A stretch of 64,000 bases of DNA from Bradyrhizobium sp. CER78 (GTDB taxonomy: Bacteria > Pseudomonadota > Alphaproteobacteria > Rhizobiales > Xanthobacteraceae). Shown piece by piece: positions 1 through 7,488 of the stretch. The stretch lies in NCBI RefSeq assembly GCF_029846235.1, contig NZ_JARVWP010000001.1, positions 558,001 to 622,000 on the forward strand, written 5' to 3'. A model generated the notes under the pieces. The model did not search any database. It was given only the letters and a program-made list of their open reading frames with translations, and was not told the origin of the DNA. Position numbers and translations under genes: made by a program. Positions within the stretch are counted from its first letter, which is position 1. Every line of letters starts with the position of its first letter.

Positions 1-2
1 CG

Positions 3-413
3 ATCGACGCCGACGGCTGGCTGCGCACCGGCGATGCCGGTTACATGGACAAGGATGGCTATCTCTACATTCACGACCGTATCAAGGACATGATCATCTC
101 CGGCGGCGAGAACATCTATCCGGCCGAGGTCGAGAGCGCGCTGTGCGACCACCCTGACGTAGCGGAGGCCGCCGTGATCGGCATCCCCGACGACAAATGG
201 GGCGAGGCGGTGAAGGCCGTCGTCGTGATGAAGCCCGGCAAGACGGCTAGCGCGACCGACATCATCAACTTCACCCGCGAACGCATCGCGGGCTACAAGA
301 CGCCGAAGTCGGTCGACTTCATCCCCGCGCTGCCGCGCAACCCGTCGGGCAAGATCCTGCGGCGAAGCTTGCGTGAACCGTATTGGGTCGGCAAGGACCG
401 ACAGGTGAATTAA
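3..413 (+). CDS. Acyl-CoA synthetase (AMP-binding), C-terminal fragment
   Basis: This is the last 136 residues of an ATP-dependent acyl-CoA ligase; the gene starts before the window. The reading frame is open from base 3, so the first internal ATG at 45 is not the start. Visible family motifs are the G-D hinge region (LRTGDAGY), the [15 protein letters not shown] linker and the C-terminal PSGKILRR, whose lysine is the adenylation lysine of ANL enzymes. The enzyme would activate a carboxylic acid to its CoA thioester through an acyl-adenylate in the cytoplasm. It lies beside two acyl-CoA dehydrogenases and two crotonases, so it may charge the acid that they degrade. Substrate specificity cannot be read from this fragment. 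Confidence 0.93.
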   Translation: MDADGWLRTGDAGYMDKDGYLYIHDRIKDMIISGGENIYPAEVESALCDHPDVAEAAVIGIPDDKWGEAVKAVVVMKPGKTASATDIINFTRERIAGYKTPKSVDFIPALPRNPSGKILRRSLREPYWVGKDRQVN

Positions 414-421
414 CCCTCTCA

Positions 422-590
422 GTCGTCCCGGCCAAGCCAACGGGTCGGCGCAAAGCGCCGCCCGATGACAGGCTCCGCGCGAGCCGGGACCCATAACCAC
501 CGCTGTTCGTTGCGGCACAATGCCGGGGCCACAGCTCGCTCCACCAATATCCGACTGTGGTTATGGGTCCCGGCCTTCGCCGGGACGACG
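422..590. repeat. Intergenic palindromic repeat, family E, copy 1
   Basis: The outer ends are inverted: GTCGTCCCGGC at the left and CCGGGACGAC at the right. An inner pair reads GGGACCCATAACCAC and GTGGTTATGGGTCCC. The same arrangement recurs at 34241-34379. Small reading frames here are made of repeat sequence and are not genes. Confidence 0.85.
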
Positions 591-603
591 GTGGAGAGAG
601 TTA

Positions 604-1077
604 TCACCCCTTCTTCATCTTCTCCCGCAGTACCCGCCAGCGCTCCTGCGCCTCCTGCGGCCAGACCGCTCTCCGGTCGTAATACTCCGCGAACACCTTG
701 GCGCCCGGCGGGAATGTCACCCAGGGCTGCTTCGACGACGTGAAGATGTGGACATCAGGCGGGCACCGGCTCGGATCATCCAGCGTGCCGACGCGGACGA
801 AGCGCACCGCGGGGCCCGAGCCCGGATAGTTGCTCCAGACCGCGACCTTGCAGACTGGGCAGCGGGCGATCTTCTGGCCCTTGCCGCTCGCCGACGGCGT
901 TTCCACGATCTCCGGCTCGGCCGCGACGTGCTCGACCCGCTCGGCCTCGTACATCGCGTTGAGCGCGTGCACGGTGCCGGTCTCGCGCTGGCACCAGGTG
1001 CAGTGGCAGGCATGCACGATCATCGGCCTGCCGGTGAGGCGGTAGCGGACGTTTCTGCAAGTGCATCCACCTTCCAT
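604..1077 (-). CDS. GFA/CENP-V family zinc-binding protein
   Basis: The 157-residue protein has the cysteine pattern of the glutathione-dependent formaldehyde-activating (GFA) fold: C5 and C7, then C24, C26 and C29 in HACHCTWC, then C73 and C76 in RCPVC. Members bind zinc, and a few condense glutathione with formaldehyde, but most have no proven activity. The start is an ATG at 1077. The gene lies just downstream of the acyl-CoA dehydrogenase on the same strand (27 bases between them), so the two may be co-transcribed. The family call is secure and the reaction is unknown. Confidence 0.9.
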   Translation of the reverse strand: MEGGCTCRNVRYRLTGRPMIVHACHCTWCQRETGTVHALNAMYEAERVEHVAAEPEIVETPSASGKGQKIARCPVCKVAVWSNYPGSGPAVRFVRVGTLDDPSRCPPDVHIFTSSKQPWVTFPPGAKVFAEYYDRRAVWPQEAQERWRVLREKMKKG

Positions 1078-1104
1078 GTCGTACCGCCTCCTCTTGCAGA
1101 TAAG

Positions 1105-2379
1105 TCAGTGCTTGCCGGCTCCCATGTAGCCGAACAGGAAGCCCGCCACCTTGCGCTTCTGGATCTCCTCGCTGCCCTCGGTGATGCGATAGCGGCGGTG
1201 ATGGCGGTAGATGTGCTCGAACGGCTTGTGGCGCGAATAACCCATGCCGCCATGGACCTGCATGGCGCGGTCGGCGGCTTCGCAGCACAGCCGGTTTGCC
1301 CAGTAATTGCACATCGAGACCCGGTCCGACAGCGTGTGCTCGACCTGCGCCTGGGTCAGCTGGTCCATCTCCCAAGCGGTCTTGCGGATCAGCAGCCGCA
1401 GCATCTCGGCCTGGGTCGCGAGCTCGACCAGCGGCCACTGGATCGCCTGGTTCTCCGCCAGCGCCTTGCCGAACGGCTTGCGCTCGCGGGCATATTTCAC
1501 GCTCTCATTGATGCAGTAGACCGCGGCACCAAGCGAGCTCGCCGCCTGGCGGATGCGGTTCTCGTGCACGAAGCATTGCGCCAGCGACAGGCCGCGGCCG
1601 ACTTCGCCGAACTGAGCATCCTCAGGCACGAACACGTCGGTGAAGCTGACCCGTGGATGATCGGTCGGCATGTTGAAGGTCCACATATATTCCTCGACCT
1701 TCACGCCCGGCGACTTCGCCGGCACGAGGAAGCAGCTGATGCCGCGCGCGTCGCCGTCATTGCCCGAGGTACGGGCGAACAGCGCGCAGTGCGTGGCGAC
1801 ATGCATGCCTGTCGTCCACATCTTCTCGCCGTTGATGATCCAGCCCTTGACGTTGTCGCGGGTGGCCGGGACGGCCCGGGTTTCCATATGCGTGGCGTCG
1901 GAGCCATGTTCCGGCTCCGTGAGGCCAAACGTGATGCGGTACTTTCCGGTGATCGAGCCGTCGATCATCGCCTTCTGCTCGTCGGTGCCATAGCGGTCGA
2001 GCATGGTCACGATCGGCAGATTGCCGACGATCGAATGCTCGTTCTGCAGATCGTTGTGGAGGCCGAGCCCCTTCGAGGCAAAATGCTCGCGGATCACCGC
2101 CATCCAGAGGTTGGAGCCGTCCTTGCCGCCGTAGCGCTTCGGGATCGCGAAGCGCAGATGACCGGCGGCGTCGGCCAGGTTCTTGGCCTTGCGCAGCAAC
2201 AGCTCCCACTCATGACGCGGCAGGCCGCCCTTGTCGAAATCGGTGCGCGCCCATTCGCGGCGATGATCGAAGAAGCGGATGTTGTCGTCAGCCGCTTCCA
2301 GCGGCTTGATCGCGCGTTCGATAAATTGGTCGAGCTCGGCGAGATAGGCTGTCAGGTCAGCCGGCAGATTGAAATCCAA
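1105..2379 (-). CDS. Acyl-CoA dehydrogenase
   Basis: This 424-residue flavoprotein would oxidise an acyl-CoA to the 2-enoyl-CoA and pass electrons to ETF. Family features are visible: the FAD/substrate segment with GLTEPEHGSD, a middle beta domain ending near the INGEKMW stretch, and a C-terminal ITEGSEEIQ whose glutamate (about residue 401) sits at the catalytic base position. I take the start as TTG at 2379 because GGGAG lies eight bases upstream and no ATG lies nearby. It is divergent from the crotonase at 2600-3379 across a 220-base gap, and the pair could catalyse successive steps. Chain-length preference is not evident. Compared with the dehydrogenase at 7489-8763 it looks like a conventional ACAD. 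Confidence 0.95.
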   Translation of the reverse strand: MDFNLPADLTAYLAELDQFIERAIKPLEAADDNIRFFDHRREWARTDFDKGGLPRHEWELLLRKAKNLADAAGHLRFAIPKRYGGKDGSNLWMAVIREHFASKGLGLHNDLQNEHSIVGNLPIVTMLDRYGTDEQKAMIDGSITGKYRITFGLTEPEHGSDATHMETRAVPATRDNVKGWIINGEKMWTTGMHVATHCALFARTSGNDGDARGISCFLVPAKSPGVKVEEYMWTFNMPTDHPRVSFTDVFVPEDAQFGEVGRGLSLAQCFVHENRIRQAASSLGAAVYCINESVKYARERKPFGKALAENQAIQWPLVELATQAEMLRLLIRKTAWEMDQLTQAQVEHTLSDRVSMCNYWANRLCCEAADRAMQVHGGMGYSRHKPFEHIYRHHRRYRITEGSEEIQKRKVAGFLFGYMGAGKH

Positions 2380-2599
2380 GGCGGTCTCTCCCGAAGATCT
2401 TGTTGATTCTGGTTTTGCGTTTAGACGCTATCGCGCATCCGCGTTCGGATCGATTAAGGTGAGAAGCGCGCCGCCAAGTCAAGCAGGCCAGTGAGGCTTG
2501 CGCGCGCGGTCGCGTTGCGTAATTGGATGGCACGGAACGGCGCGCAGGCGCTAGGATATCGGCAATATTCTTCGCCGCAGAAAATCGACGGGAGCAAAC

Positions 2600-3379
2600 A
2601 TGGATCTGAAATTCTCCAAGGTGACCCGCAAGGGTCCCATCACCATCGTGACGCTGTCGCGGCCCGAGGTTTACAATGCGCTGCACATCGACGCGCATTT
2701 CGAGCTCAACAAGGTGTTCGACGATTTCTCCGCCGATCCCGAGCAGTGGGTGGCGATCGTCACCGGCGCCGGCGACAAGGCGTTCTGCGCCGGCAACGAC
2801 CTGAAGTGGCAGGCGGCAGGCGGCAAGCGTGGCTGGGACAAGGGCGGCTTCGCCGGCCTGACCACCCGCTTCGATTGCGACAAGCCGATCATCGCCGCCG
2901 TCAACGGCGTCGCGATGGGCGGCGGGTTCGAGGTCGCGCTGGCCTGCGACCTGATCATCGCCGCGGAGAATGCGACCTTCGCCCTGCCCGAGCCGCGCGT
3001 CGGCCTCGCCGCGCTCGCCGGCGGCCTGCAGCGGCTGCCGCGCCAGATTGGGCTGAAGCGCGCGATGGGCATGATCCTGACCGCGCGCCATGTCAGCGCC
3101 AAGGAAGGCCTCGAGCTCGGCTTCGTCAACGAGGTGGTGCCGCAGGGCGAGGCGCTGGCGGCCGCCGAGCGCTGGGCCGAGACCATCACCAAGAACTCGC
3201 CGATGTCGATCCGCGCCTCCAAGCAGGCGATCCAGAAGGGCCTCGAAGTCTCGCTCGAGCAGGCGATGACCGAGCAGCGCGAATATCCGGCGGTGAAGGC
3301 GATGGCCGCCTCGCAGGATTACATCGAGGGCCCGAAGGCTTTTTCGGAGAAGCGGCCGCCGAAGTGGCTGGGGCGGTAA
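2600..3379 (+). CDS. Enoyl-CoA hydratase/crotonase, CaiD-like
   Basis: The 259-residue crotonase-fold enzyme should hydrate an enoyl-CoA. The oxyanion-hole segments are FCAGNDLKW (about 62-70) and GVAMGGGFE (about 103-111). Both hydratase glutamates are present, E111 in GGGFE and E131 in LPEPRVG, so a genuine hydratase is likely. The general look, including the short helix after AGNDLKW, recalls the carnitinyl/crotonobetainyl-CoA hydratase branch, but no carnitine genes are nearby. ATG at 2600 has a good ribosome binding site (GGGAGCAAAC). It is divergent from an acyl-CoA dehydrogenase and is followed by a family A repeat. Confidence 0.94.
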   Translation: MDLKFSKVTRKGPITIVTLSRPEVYNALHIDAHFELNKVFDDFSADPEQWVAIVTGAGDKAFCAGNDLKWQAAGGKRGWDKGGFAGLTTRFDCDKPIIAAVNGVAMGGGFEVALACDLIIAAENATFALPEPRVGLAALAGGLQRLPRQIGLKRAMGMILTARHVSAKEGLELGFVNEVVPQGEALAAAERWAETITKNSPMSIRASKQAIQKGLEVSLEQAMTEQREYPAVKAMAASQDYIEGPKAFSEKRPPKWLGR

Positions 3380-3389
3380 AGCCTCATTC

Positions 3390-3508
3390 GTCATTGCGAG
3401 CGAAACGAAGCAATCCATCTCACGGCTTGTGGAGATATGGATTGCTTCGTCGCGGAGTTTGTCATCCGGCCCGCCGAAGGCGGGACCGGGTGGCTCCTCG
3501 CAATGACG
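3390..3508. repeat. Intergenic repeat, family A, copy 1
   Basis: This copy begins GTCATTGCGAGCGAA and ends CTCCTCGCAATGACG, with inner AGCAATCCAT and ATGGATTGCTTCG as a second inverted pair. A GC-rich insert (GGCCCGCCGAAGGCGGG) sits in the right half. Related copies are at 12346, 28554, 36512 and 51757. Confidence 0.88.
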
Positions 3509-3541
3509 GTGTAGGATGGGTGGAGCGCAGCGATACCCATC

Positions 3542-3913
3542 TTACTTTCCGAGTTCCCTCTTGTAGGACGCGTAGTTCGGCTGATCGACGGCGAGCTTGT
3601 CCATCGTGGTCTGCCAGAGATGCTCCGGCAGGCCAGGCGTTCTCAGATCGACCTCGCCATTGGCGATCTTCTCCGACAGCGCACGGTTCAGCTCCATCAG
3701 CGTGCCGTCCGCACCGAGCAGCGCCTTCAGCCGCGCGGCCTCGGTGGCATCACCGGCCTCGGCCAGCGCGAGCTGCCGCGTCACCAGGTCGAGCGCGTTG
3801 ATGCCGACGCGCAGCTTGAAGCCGTTGTGGCCCTTGATCGCGGGCGCGATCTCGGTGCGCAGGAAATCGGCGACGGCCTTGATCAGTTCGGTGGGCGTTG
3901 GTTCGTCCTGCAT
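3542..3913 (-). CDS. DUF6285-like small protein paired with the acyl-CoA kinase-like phosphotransferase
   Basis: The 123-residue acidic, helical protein has no signal peptide or membrane segment. The true start is ATG at 3913, since the longer frame upstream runs through repeat DNA. It sits 59 bases downstream of a phosphotransferase on the same strand. I recognise the layout from the Pseudomonas levulinate operon, where small protein LvaB is required by kinase LvaA to phosphorylate 4-hydroxyacyl-CoA. I therefore infer that this is a kinase partner subunit. The assignment to DUF6285 is from general resemblance and context, not from a search. The gap before it holds a short dispersed repeat. 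Confidence 0.7.
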   Translation of the reverse strand: MQDEPTPTELIKAVADFLRTEIAPAIKGHNGFKLRVGINALDLVTRQLALAEAGDATEAARLKALLGADGTLMELNRALSEKIANGEVDLRTPGLPEHLWQTTMDKLAVDQPNYASYKRELGK

Positions 3914-3936
3914 CTCATTTGCTCTCTTCTTGCGCG

Positions 3937-3977
3937 TGATCGATTCCGAAAACCGGACACCACTTTTCGGGATCACG
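3937..3977. repeat. Dispersed palindrome, family G, copy 1
   Basis: Inverted GCGTGATC and GATCACGC flank CCGAAAACCGG and CCACTTTTCGG. It overlaps the last codons of the phosphotransferase and fills the gap before the DUF6285-like gene. Related sequence occurs near 23868 and 50586. Confidence 0.7.
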
Positions 3978-4956
3978 CGCGCGGTGCCAGCAGCCTCAAC
4001 AGATCGATCTCGGTTTCGGACGCACGGCGCCCGATCATCGCACGCTCCATCGAATGATCCGGGCCGGCGCGGAAGCGCTGCATCATGCCGCAGCACATCA
4101 CGCCCCAGCGCAGCGTGCCCATCACTTCCCAGAACATCACGCGGTCCGGATCGGCCTTGCGGCCGGCTTCCGCATAGCCCGCGAACAGATCTTCGCGTGT
4201 GCCGAAGCCGCCGACCGGCTTGTCGATCTCGCCGAAGCGCCAGGAGTTGACGCAGATCCAGCCGAGGTCTTCCATCGGATCGCCGAAATGCGCGAGCTCC
4301 CAGTCGAGCACCGCACGCACCCCGTCGGGGCCGATGATCAGATTGCCGTGGCGGAAATCGCCATGCACGAGCGTCACCTCGGACGACGGCCCGGGATCGT
4401 GATCGCGCAGCCAGCGCAGCGCCAGCTCGAACACCGGTCGCGGCCAGTTGAAGCTGTGATACTCGCGGGAGAGATCTTCGATCTCCTTGGTCGCCGTCAG
4501 ACCACGCAGCTTCGGCAGCTTGGCCTGCGGCAGACCATGAATGCCGGCGATGACGCGGCCGAGCTGACGAGCGAGGATCGGCCGCGCCTTGGCAAATTCC
4601 TCGTCGCGCAAAATTTTCCGCGCGATGGTCTCGCCCTCGACCCGCGCCATGATGAAGCCGCGGCCAAGCCCGTCCTCCGGCCTCAAGACGTGCATCACCT
4701 TCGGCGACGGCAGGCCCGCATCATGCGCGAGCTGCATCAGCGTCGCCTCGGCATCGAGGCCGGCGGCGCGGCCGGGCGCGGCACCGTAGCCCGGCGGCGC
4801 GCGGCGCAGGATCGCGCCGATATTGCCGTTCGGGTGCACGATGTCGAACGTCCAGGTCTCCTGGCTGGCGCCGCCGGAGAGCTTGGCGGCGCCGGTGACG
4901 CCCGTCGCACCTGGATGAAACGCCGCGACGCAGCGGGAGAGTTCGGTCTCGATCAT
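3973..4956 (-). CDS. Phosphotransferase, ACAD10/11 N-terminal-like (APH fold)
   Basis: The 327-residue protein has the aminoglycoside-phosphotransferase/choline-kinase fold. Key residues are the catalytic loop HGDFRHGN (H198, D200, N205) and the metal-binding DWE (D218-E220), with an N-terminal ATP lobe. It resembles the kinase half of animal ACAD10/ACAD11 and the LvaA kinase, which phosphorylate the hydroxyl of 4-hydroxyacyl-CoA. Its ATG at 4956 overlaps the TGA of the upstream crotonase (ATGA), so the two are translationally coupled, and the DUF6285-like partner follows. I infer an acyl-CoA hydroxyl kinase rather than an antibiotic resistance enzyme. The fold is certain; the substrate is inferred from context. 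Confidence 0.88.
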   Translation of the reverse strand: MIETELSRCVAAFHPGATGVTGAAKLSGGASQETWTFDIVHPNGNIGAILRRAPPGYGAAPGRAAGLDAEATLMQLAHDAGLPSPKVMHVLRPEDGLGRGFIMARVEGETIARKILRDEEFAKARPILARQLGRVIAGIHGLPQAKLPKLRGLTATKEIEDLSREYHSFNWPRPVFELALRWLRDHDPGPSSEVTLVHGDFRHGNLIIGPDGVRAVLDWELAHFGDPMEDLGWICVNSWRFGEIDKPVGGFGTREDLFAGYAEAGRKADPDRVMFWEVMGTLRWGVMCCGMMQRFRAGPDHSMERAMIGRRASETEIDLLRLLAPRA

Positions 4957-5747
4957 TTGCCCTTGAACTTCGCCGGCCGCTTCTCGAGGAACGCGGTAAC
5001 GCCCTCCTTGAAATCCTCCGCGCGGCCCGCGATCCGCTGCGACTCGAATTCCAGATTGAGCTGATCCTCGAGCGTATTCTCCGGGCTGTCCCAATAGAGC
5101 TTGCGGATCAGCGACAGCGCGACCGTCGGGCCGTTGGCGAGATCGTGCGCCATCTTCATCGTCTCCTCCATCAGCGCACCGTCGTCATAGACGCGGTTGA
5201 CGAGGCCCCATTCCAGCGCCTTCTCGGCCGGCAGCCGCTCGCCGAGCAGCGACAGCTCGACCGAGCGCGCCTTGCCGATCAGCCGCGGCAACAGCCAGGT
5301 CGAGCCGCAATCCGGCACCAGACCGATGCGGCGGAACGCCTGCAGGAAATAGGACGAGCGCGCGCACAGGATCAGGTCGCCCATCAATGCAAAACTCATC
5401 CCGGCACCCGCAGCCGGACCGTTCACCGCCGTGACGATCGGACAGTGCAGCTTACGCAATCGGCGCAGGAACGGATGGAACGCAGTCTCCAGCGCCGCGC
5501 CGGCATTGCTCCTGCCGGGCTTCTGCTGCTGGTTGCGGCCCTGCAGATTGGCACCGGTGCAGAAGGCGCGGCCCGCGCCCGTGATGACCAGGCAGCGCAC
5601 CTCGTCGCGCTTGTCGTCGATCGCATCGAGCGCCTCGGCAAGGCCGCCCAGCATGTCGATCGAGACCGCGTTCATGACTTCCTGGTGGTCGAGTTTGAGG
5701 ATCGCGACCGATCCGTCGAAGTCGAGCGTGACGTGTTTGAACTGCAT
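4953..5747 (-). CDS. Enoyl-CoA hydratase/isomerase, PaaG-like
   Basis: This is a 264-residue crotonase. The first hydratase glutamate is replaced by methionine (GAGMSFAL, M117), while D146 in GLVPDCGSTWLLPR matches the catalytic aspartate of PaaG, so isomerase chemistry is more likely than hydration. The C-terminus (EGVTAFLEKRP) also matches PaaG closely. ATG at 5747 follows AGAGGAAACC, and an upstream in-frame ATG at 5774 is less likely. It heads an operon with the phosphotransferase and DUF6285-like genes. It may act on an unsaturated product of 4-hydroxyacyl-CoA dephosphorylation. It could also serve the phenylacetate pathway, whose other genes lie about 50 kb away without a paaG. Confidence 0.9.
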   Translation of the reverse strand: MQFKHVTLDFDGSVAILKLDHQEVMNAVSIDMLGGLAEALDAIDDKRDEVRCLVITGAGRAFCTGANLQGRNQQQKPGRSNAGAALETAFHPFLRRLRKLHCPIVTAVNGPAAGAGMSFALMGDLILCARSSYFLQAFRRIGLVPDCGSTWLLPRLIGKARSVELSLLGERLPAEKALEWGLVNRVYDDGALMEETMKMAHDLANGPTVALSLIRKLYWDSPENTLEDQLNLEFESQRIAGRAEDFKEGVTAFLEKRPAKFKGK

Positions 5748-5786
5748 GGTTTCCTCTTTACGTTGTTGCGGCATTTGGTACCGCGG

Positions 5787-5806
5787 TAGGTCGATGGGTC
5801 GACCTA
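5787..5806. promoter_or_regulatory. Perfect 8-bp dyad between divergent acyl-CoA genes (candidate operator)
   Basis: TAGGTCGA and TCGACCTA are separated by TGGG. It lies in the 163-base gap between the PaaG-like crotonase (minus) and the SDR (plus), where a regulator could control both. No regulator gene is adjacent. Confidence 0.5.
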
Positions 5807-5910
5807 TGTTTGGACCCATATTTGATTTTTGTGCCGGGCTTGTCCATGGTCGGCGGCAAGCCCATCCGTGAACGCGTGATTAGCGCGCACCAAACCAAAT
5901 GGAAACCCCA

Positions 5911-6693
5911 ATGAGTGCCATCTTCGATCTCACCGGCCGCGTCGCTGTCATCACCGGCGGCAATGGCGGCATCGGCCTCGGCATCGCGCAGGCGCTCAAC
6001 GCTGCCGGCTGCAACGTCGCGATCTGGGGCCGCAACGCGGAAAAAAACGCCAACGCCGCCGCCTCGATGAAGGCCGGCCCCGGCAAGGTCGCAACCCAAT
6101 TCTGCGACGTCAGCGATCCCGGCTCGGTCAAGACCGCGATGAAGGCGACGCTCGACACCTTCGGCCGCGTTGACGGCTGCTTCGCCAATGCCGGCATCGG
6201 CGGCGGCGGACGCCGCTCCTTCATCGACCGCACCGAGGAGGAATGGCGCAAGATGTTCGCCACCAATCTCGACGGCGTGTTTCACGTATTCCAGGCTGCG
6301 GCACGCCACATGACCGAACGCTCCGAAGCCGGCGACAAGTTCGGCCGGCTGGTCGCGACCTCGAGCCTCGCCTCGCTGTTCGGCACCGCCCGCAACGAGC
6401 ACTATGCCGGCACCAAGGCCGCGCTGAACGCGCTGTGCCGCGCGCTCGGCGTCGAGCTCGCCCGCCACGGCGTCACCGCGAATGCGATCCTGCCCGGCTG
6501 GATCAAGAGCGACATGACCGCCGGCATCATGGCCAACGACAAGTTCGTCGCCAACGTGATGCCGCGCATCCCGGTGCGCCGCTTCGGCGAGCCGAGCGAT
6601 TTCGGCGGCATCGCCGTCTACCTCATGAGCAAGGCGTCGTCCTATCATACGGCGGATTGTTTTGTGATCGACGGCGGGTACACGGCGTTCTGA
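5911..6693 (+). CDS. SDR family NAD(P)-dependent oxidoreductase
   Basis: The 260-residue classical short-chain dehydrogenase has the cofactor motif TGGNGGIG (about 15-22), NAG (93-95), a catalytic serine in ATSSLAS (about 151) and Y165-x3-K169 in HYAGTKAA. The C-terminal FVIDGGYTAF is typical. The start could be ATG 5899, but ATG 5911 has GGA at ribosome-binding distance and gives a standard N-terminus, so I chose it. In the proposed 4-hydroxy acid cluster it would fit a keto/hydroxy interconversion such as 4-oxoacyl-CoA to 4-hydroxyacyl-CoA, as LvaD does. That role is inferred from neighbours only. Confidence 0.93.
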   Translation: MSAIFDLTGRVAVITGGNGGIGLGIAQALNAAGCNVAIWGRNAEKNANAAASMKAGPGKVATQFCDVSDPGSVKTAMKATLDTFGRVDGCFANAGIGGGGRRSFIDRTEEEWRKMFATNLDGVFHVFQAAARHMTERSEAGDKFGRLVATSSLASLFGTARNEHYAGTKAALNALCRALGVELARHGVTANAILPGWIKSDMTAGIMANDKFVANVMPRIPVRRFGEPSDFGGIAVYLMSKASSYHTADCFVIDGGYTAF

Positions 6694-6715
6694 GCACTGG
6701 CCCGCAGGCCGACCC

Positions 6716-6814
6716 GTCATCCTGAGGAGCGCGTAGCGCGTCTCGAAGGATGAACGGCCCGGCCGGTGGCCGTGCATCCTTCGAGGCTCGCTCCGCTCGC
6801 ACCTCAGGATGACG
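6716..6814. repeat. Intergenic repeat, family B, copy 1
   Basis: Ends are GTCATCCTGAGG and CCTCAGGATGACG, with inner CTCGAAGGATG and CATCCTTCGAG. Copies recur at 25109 and 58845. Confidence 0.88.
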
Positions 6815-6947
6815 GTGTTGGCTTCTGAGAGCGCGTCATCGACGCGCGACGCAGCGTCGCTTCCGTCGCGACAAAACTGCTGCTAAGCGTTCCGGCTGCA
6901 AGGGCGCAACAAGGCGGCTTTCGTAACCAAGAGGGAGGATATTTCAG

Positions 6948-7325
6948 ATGTTTTCACACGTGATGGTTGGCACCAACGATCTGGACAAGGCCAAGGCGTT
7001 CTATGATGCGCTGCTCGGCACGCTCGACGTCCGGCCGGCCCGGGTCGACGGTCACCGCATTATGTACCTCACCAAGGCCGGCATTTTCATGGTTTCCAAG
7101 CCGATCGACGGTGAACCGGCGACGCACGCCAATGGCGGCACGATCGGCTTTGCCTGCTCCTCGCCGGAGCAGGTCGAGGCCTGGCACGCCGCCGGCGTCG
7201 CCAATGGCGGCAAGCCTATCGAGGATCCGCCGGGCGTGCGCGAAGGAGGCGGCATCAAGCTCTACCTCGCTTACTTACGCGATCTCGACGGCAACAAGAT
7301 CTGCGCAATGCATCGGATGACCTAA
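6948..7325 (+). CDS. VOC family protein (glyoxalase/bleomycin-resistance fold)
   Basis: The 125-residue protein has one vicinal-oxygen-chelate domain. It begins FSHVMVGTNDLDKAKAFYD, the usual betaalphabetabeta opening with a metal-ligand histidine (H4), and ends YLRDLDGNKICAMH with a further histidine. Members act on dioxygenase, glyoxalase or epimerase substrates, often CoA thioesters. ATG 6948 has a strong ribosome binding site (GAGGGAGGA). It stands between the SDR and the ACAD11-like dehydrogenase, all on the plus strand. Its substrate is not apparent. Confidence 0.88.
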   Translation: MFSHVMVGTNDLDKAKAFYDALLGTLDVRPARVDGHRIMYLTKAGIFMVSKPIDGEPATHANGGTIGFACSSPEQVEAWHAAGVANGGKPIEDPPGVREGGGIKLYLAYLRDLDGNKICAMHRMT

Positions 7326-7349
7326 CGATCGGGCACGCATCGTGCGCGG

Positions 7350-7377
7350 CGGCGTTCAAACAACGTTTGAAACGCCG
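7350..7377. terminator. Hairpin after the VOC gene
   Basis: CGGCGTTCAAAC pairs with GTTTGAAACGCCG with one bulged base. There is no clear T-run, so it may be a weak terminator or an operator upstream of the acyl-CoA dehydrogenase. Confidence 0.4.
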
Positions 7378-7488
7378 TCGCTAAATTCCGCGATGCGGTA
7401 GAGATCCTGCGAAAATCGGTGCTCGCGCTTCGCGCCGCACGCGTCTATTGTCCGCCGCGAAACGCGCCTTCGCGAGGGAGAAAAGACA

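Noticed and set aside
520..2406. Long plus-strand open frame over the GFA and ACAD genes
   Set aside because: The minus-strand genes have clear motifs; the plus frame is a shadow.
3973..4956. Aminoglycoside resistance gene
   Set aside because: The fold is shared, but the coupling with crotonase and a small partner and the resemblance to the ACAD10/11 kinase domain point to acyl-CoA metabolism.
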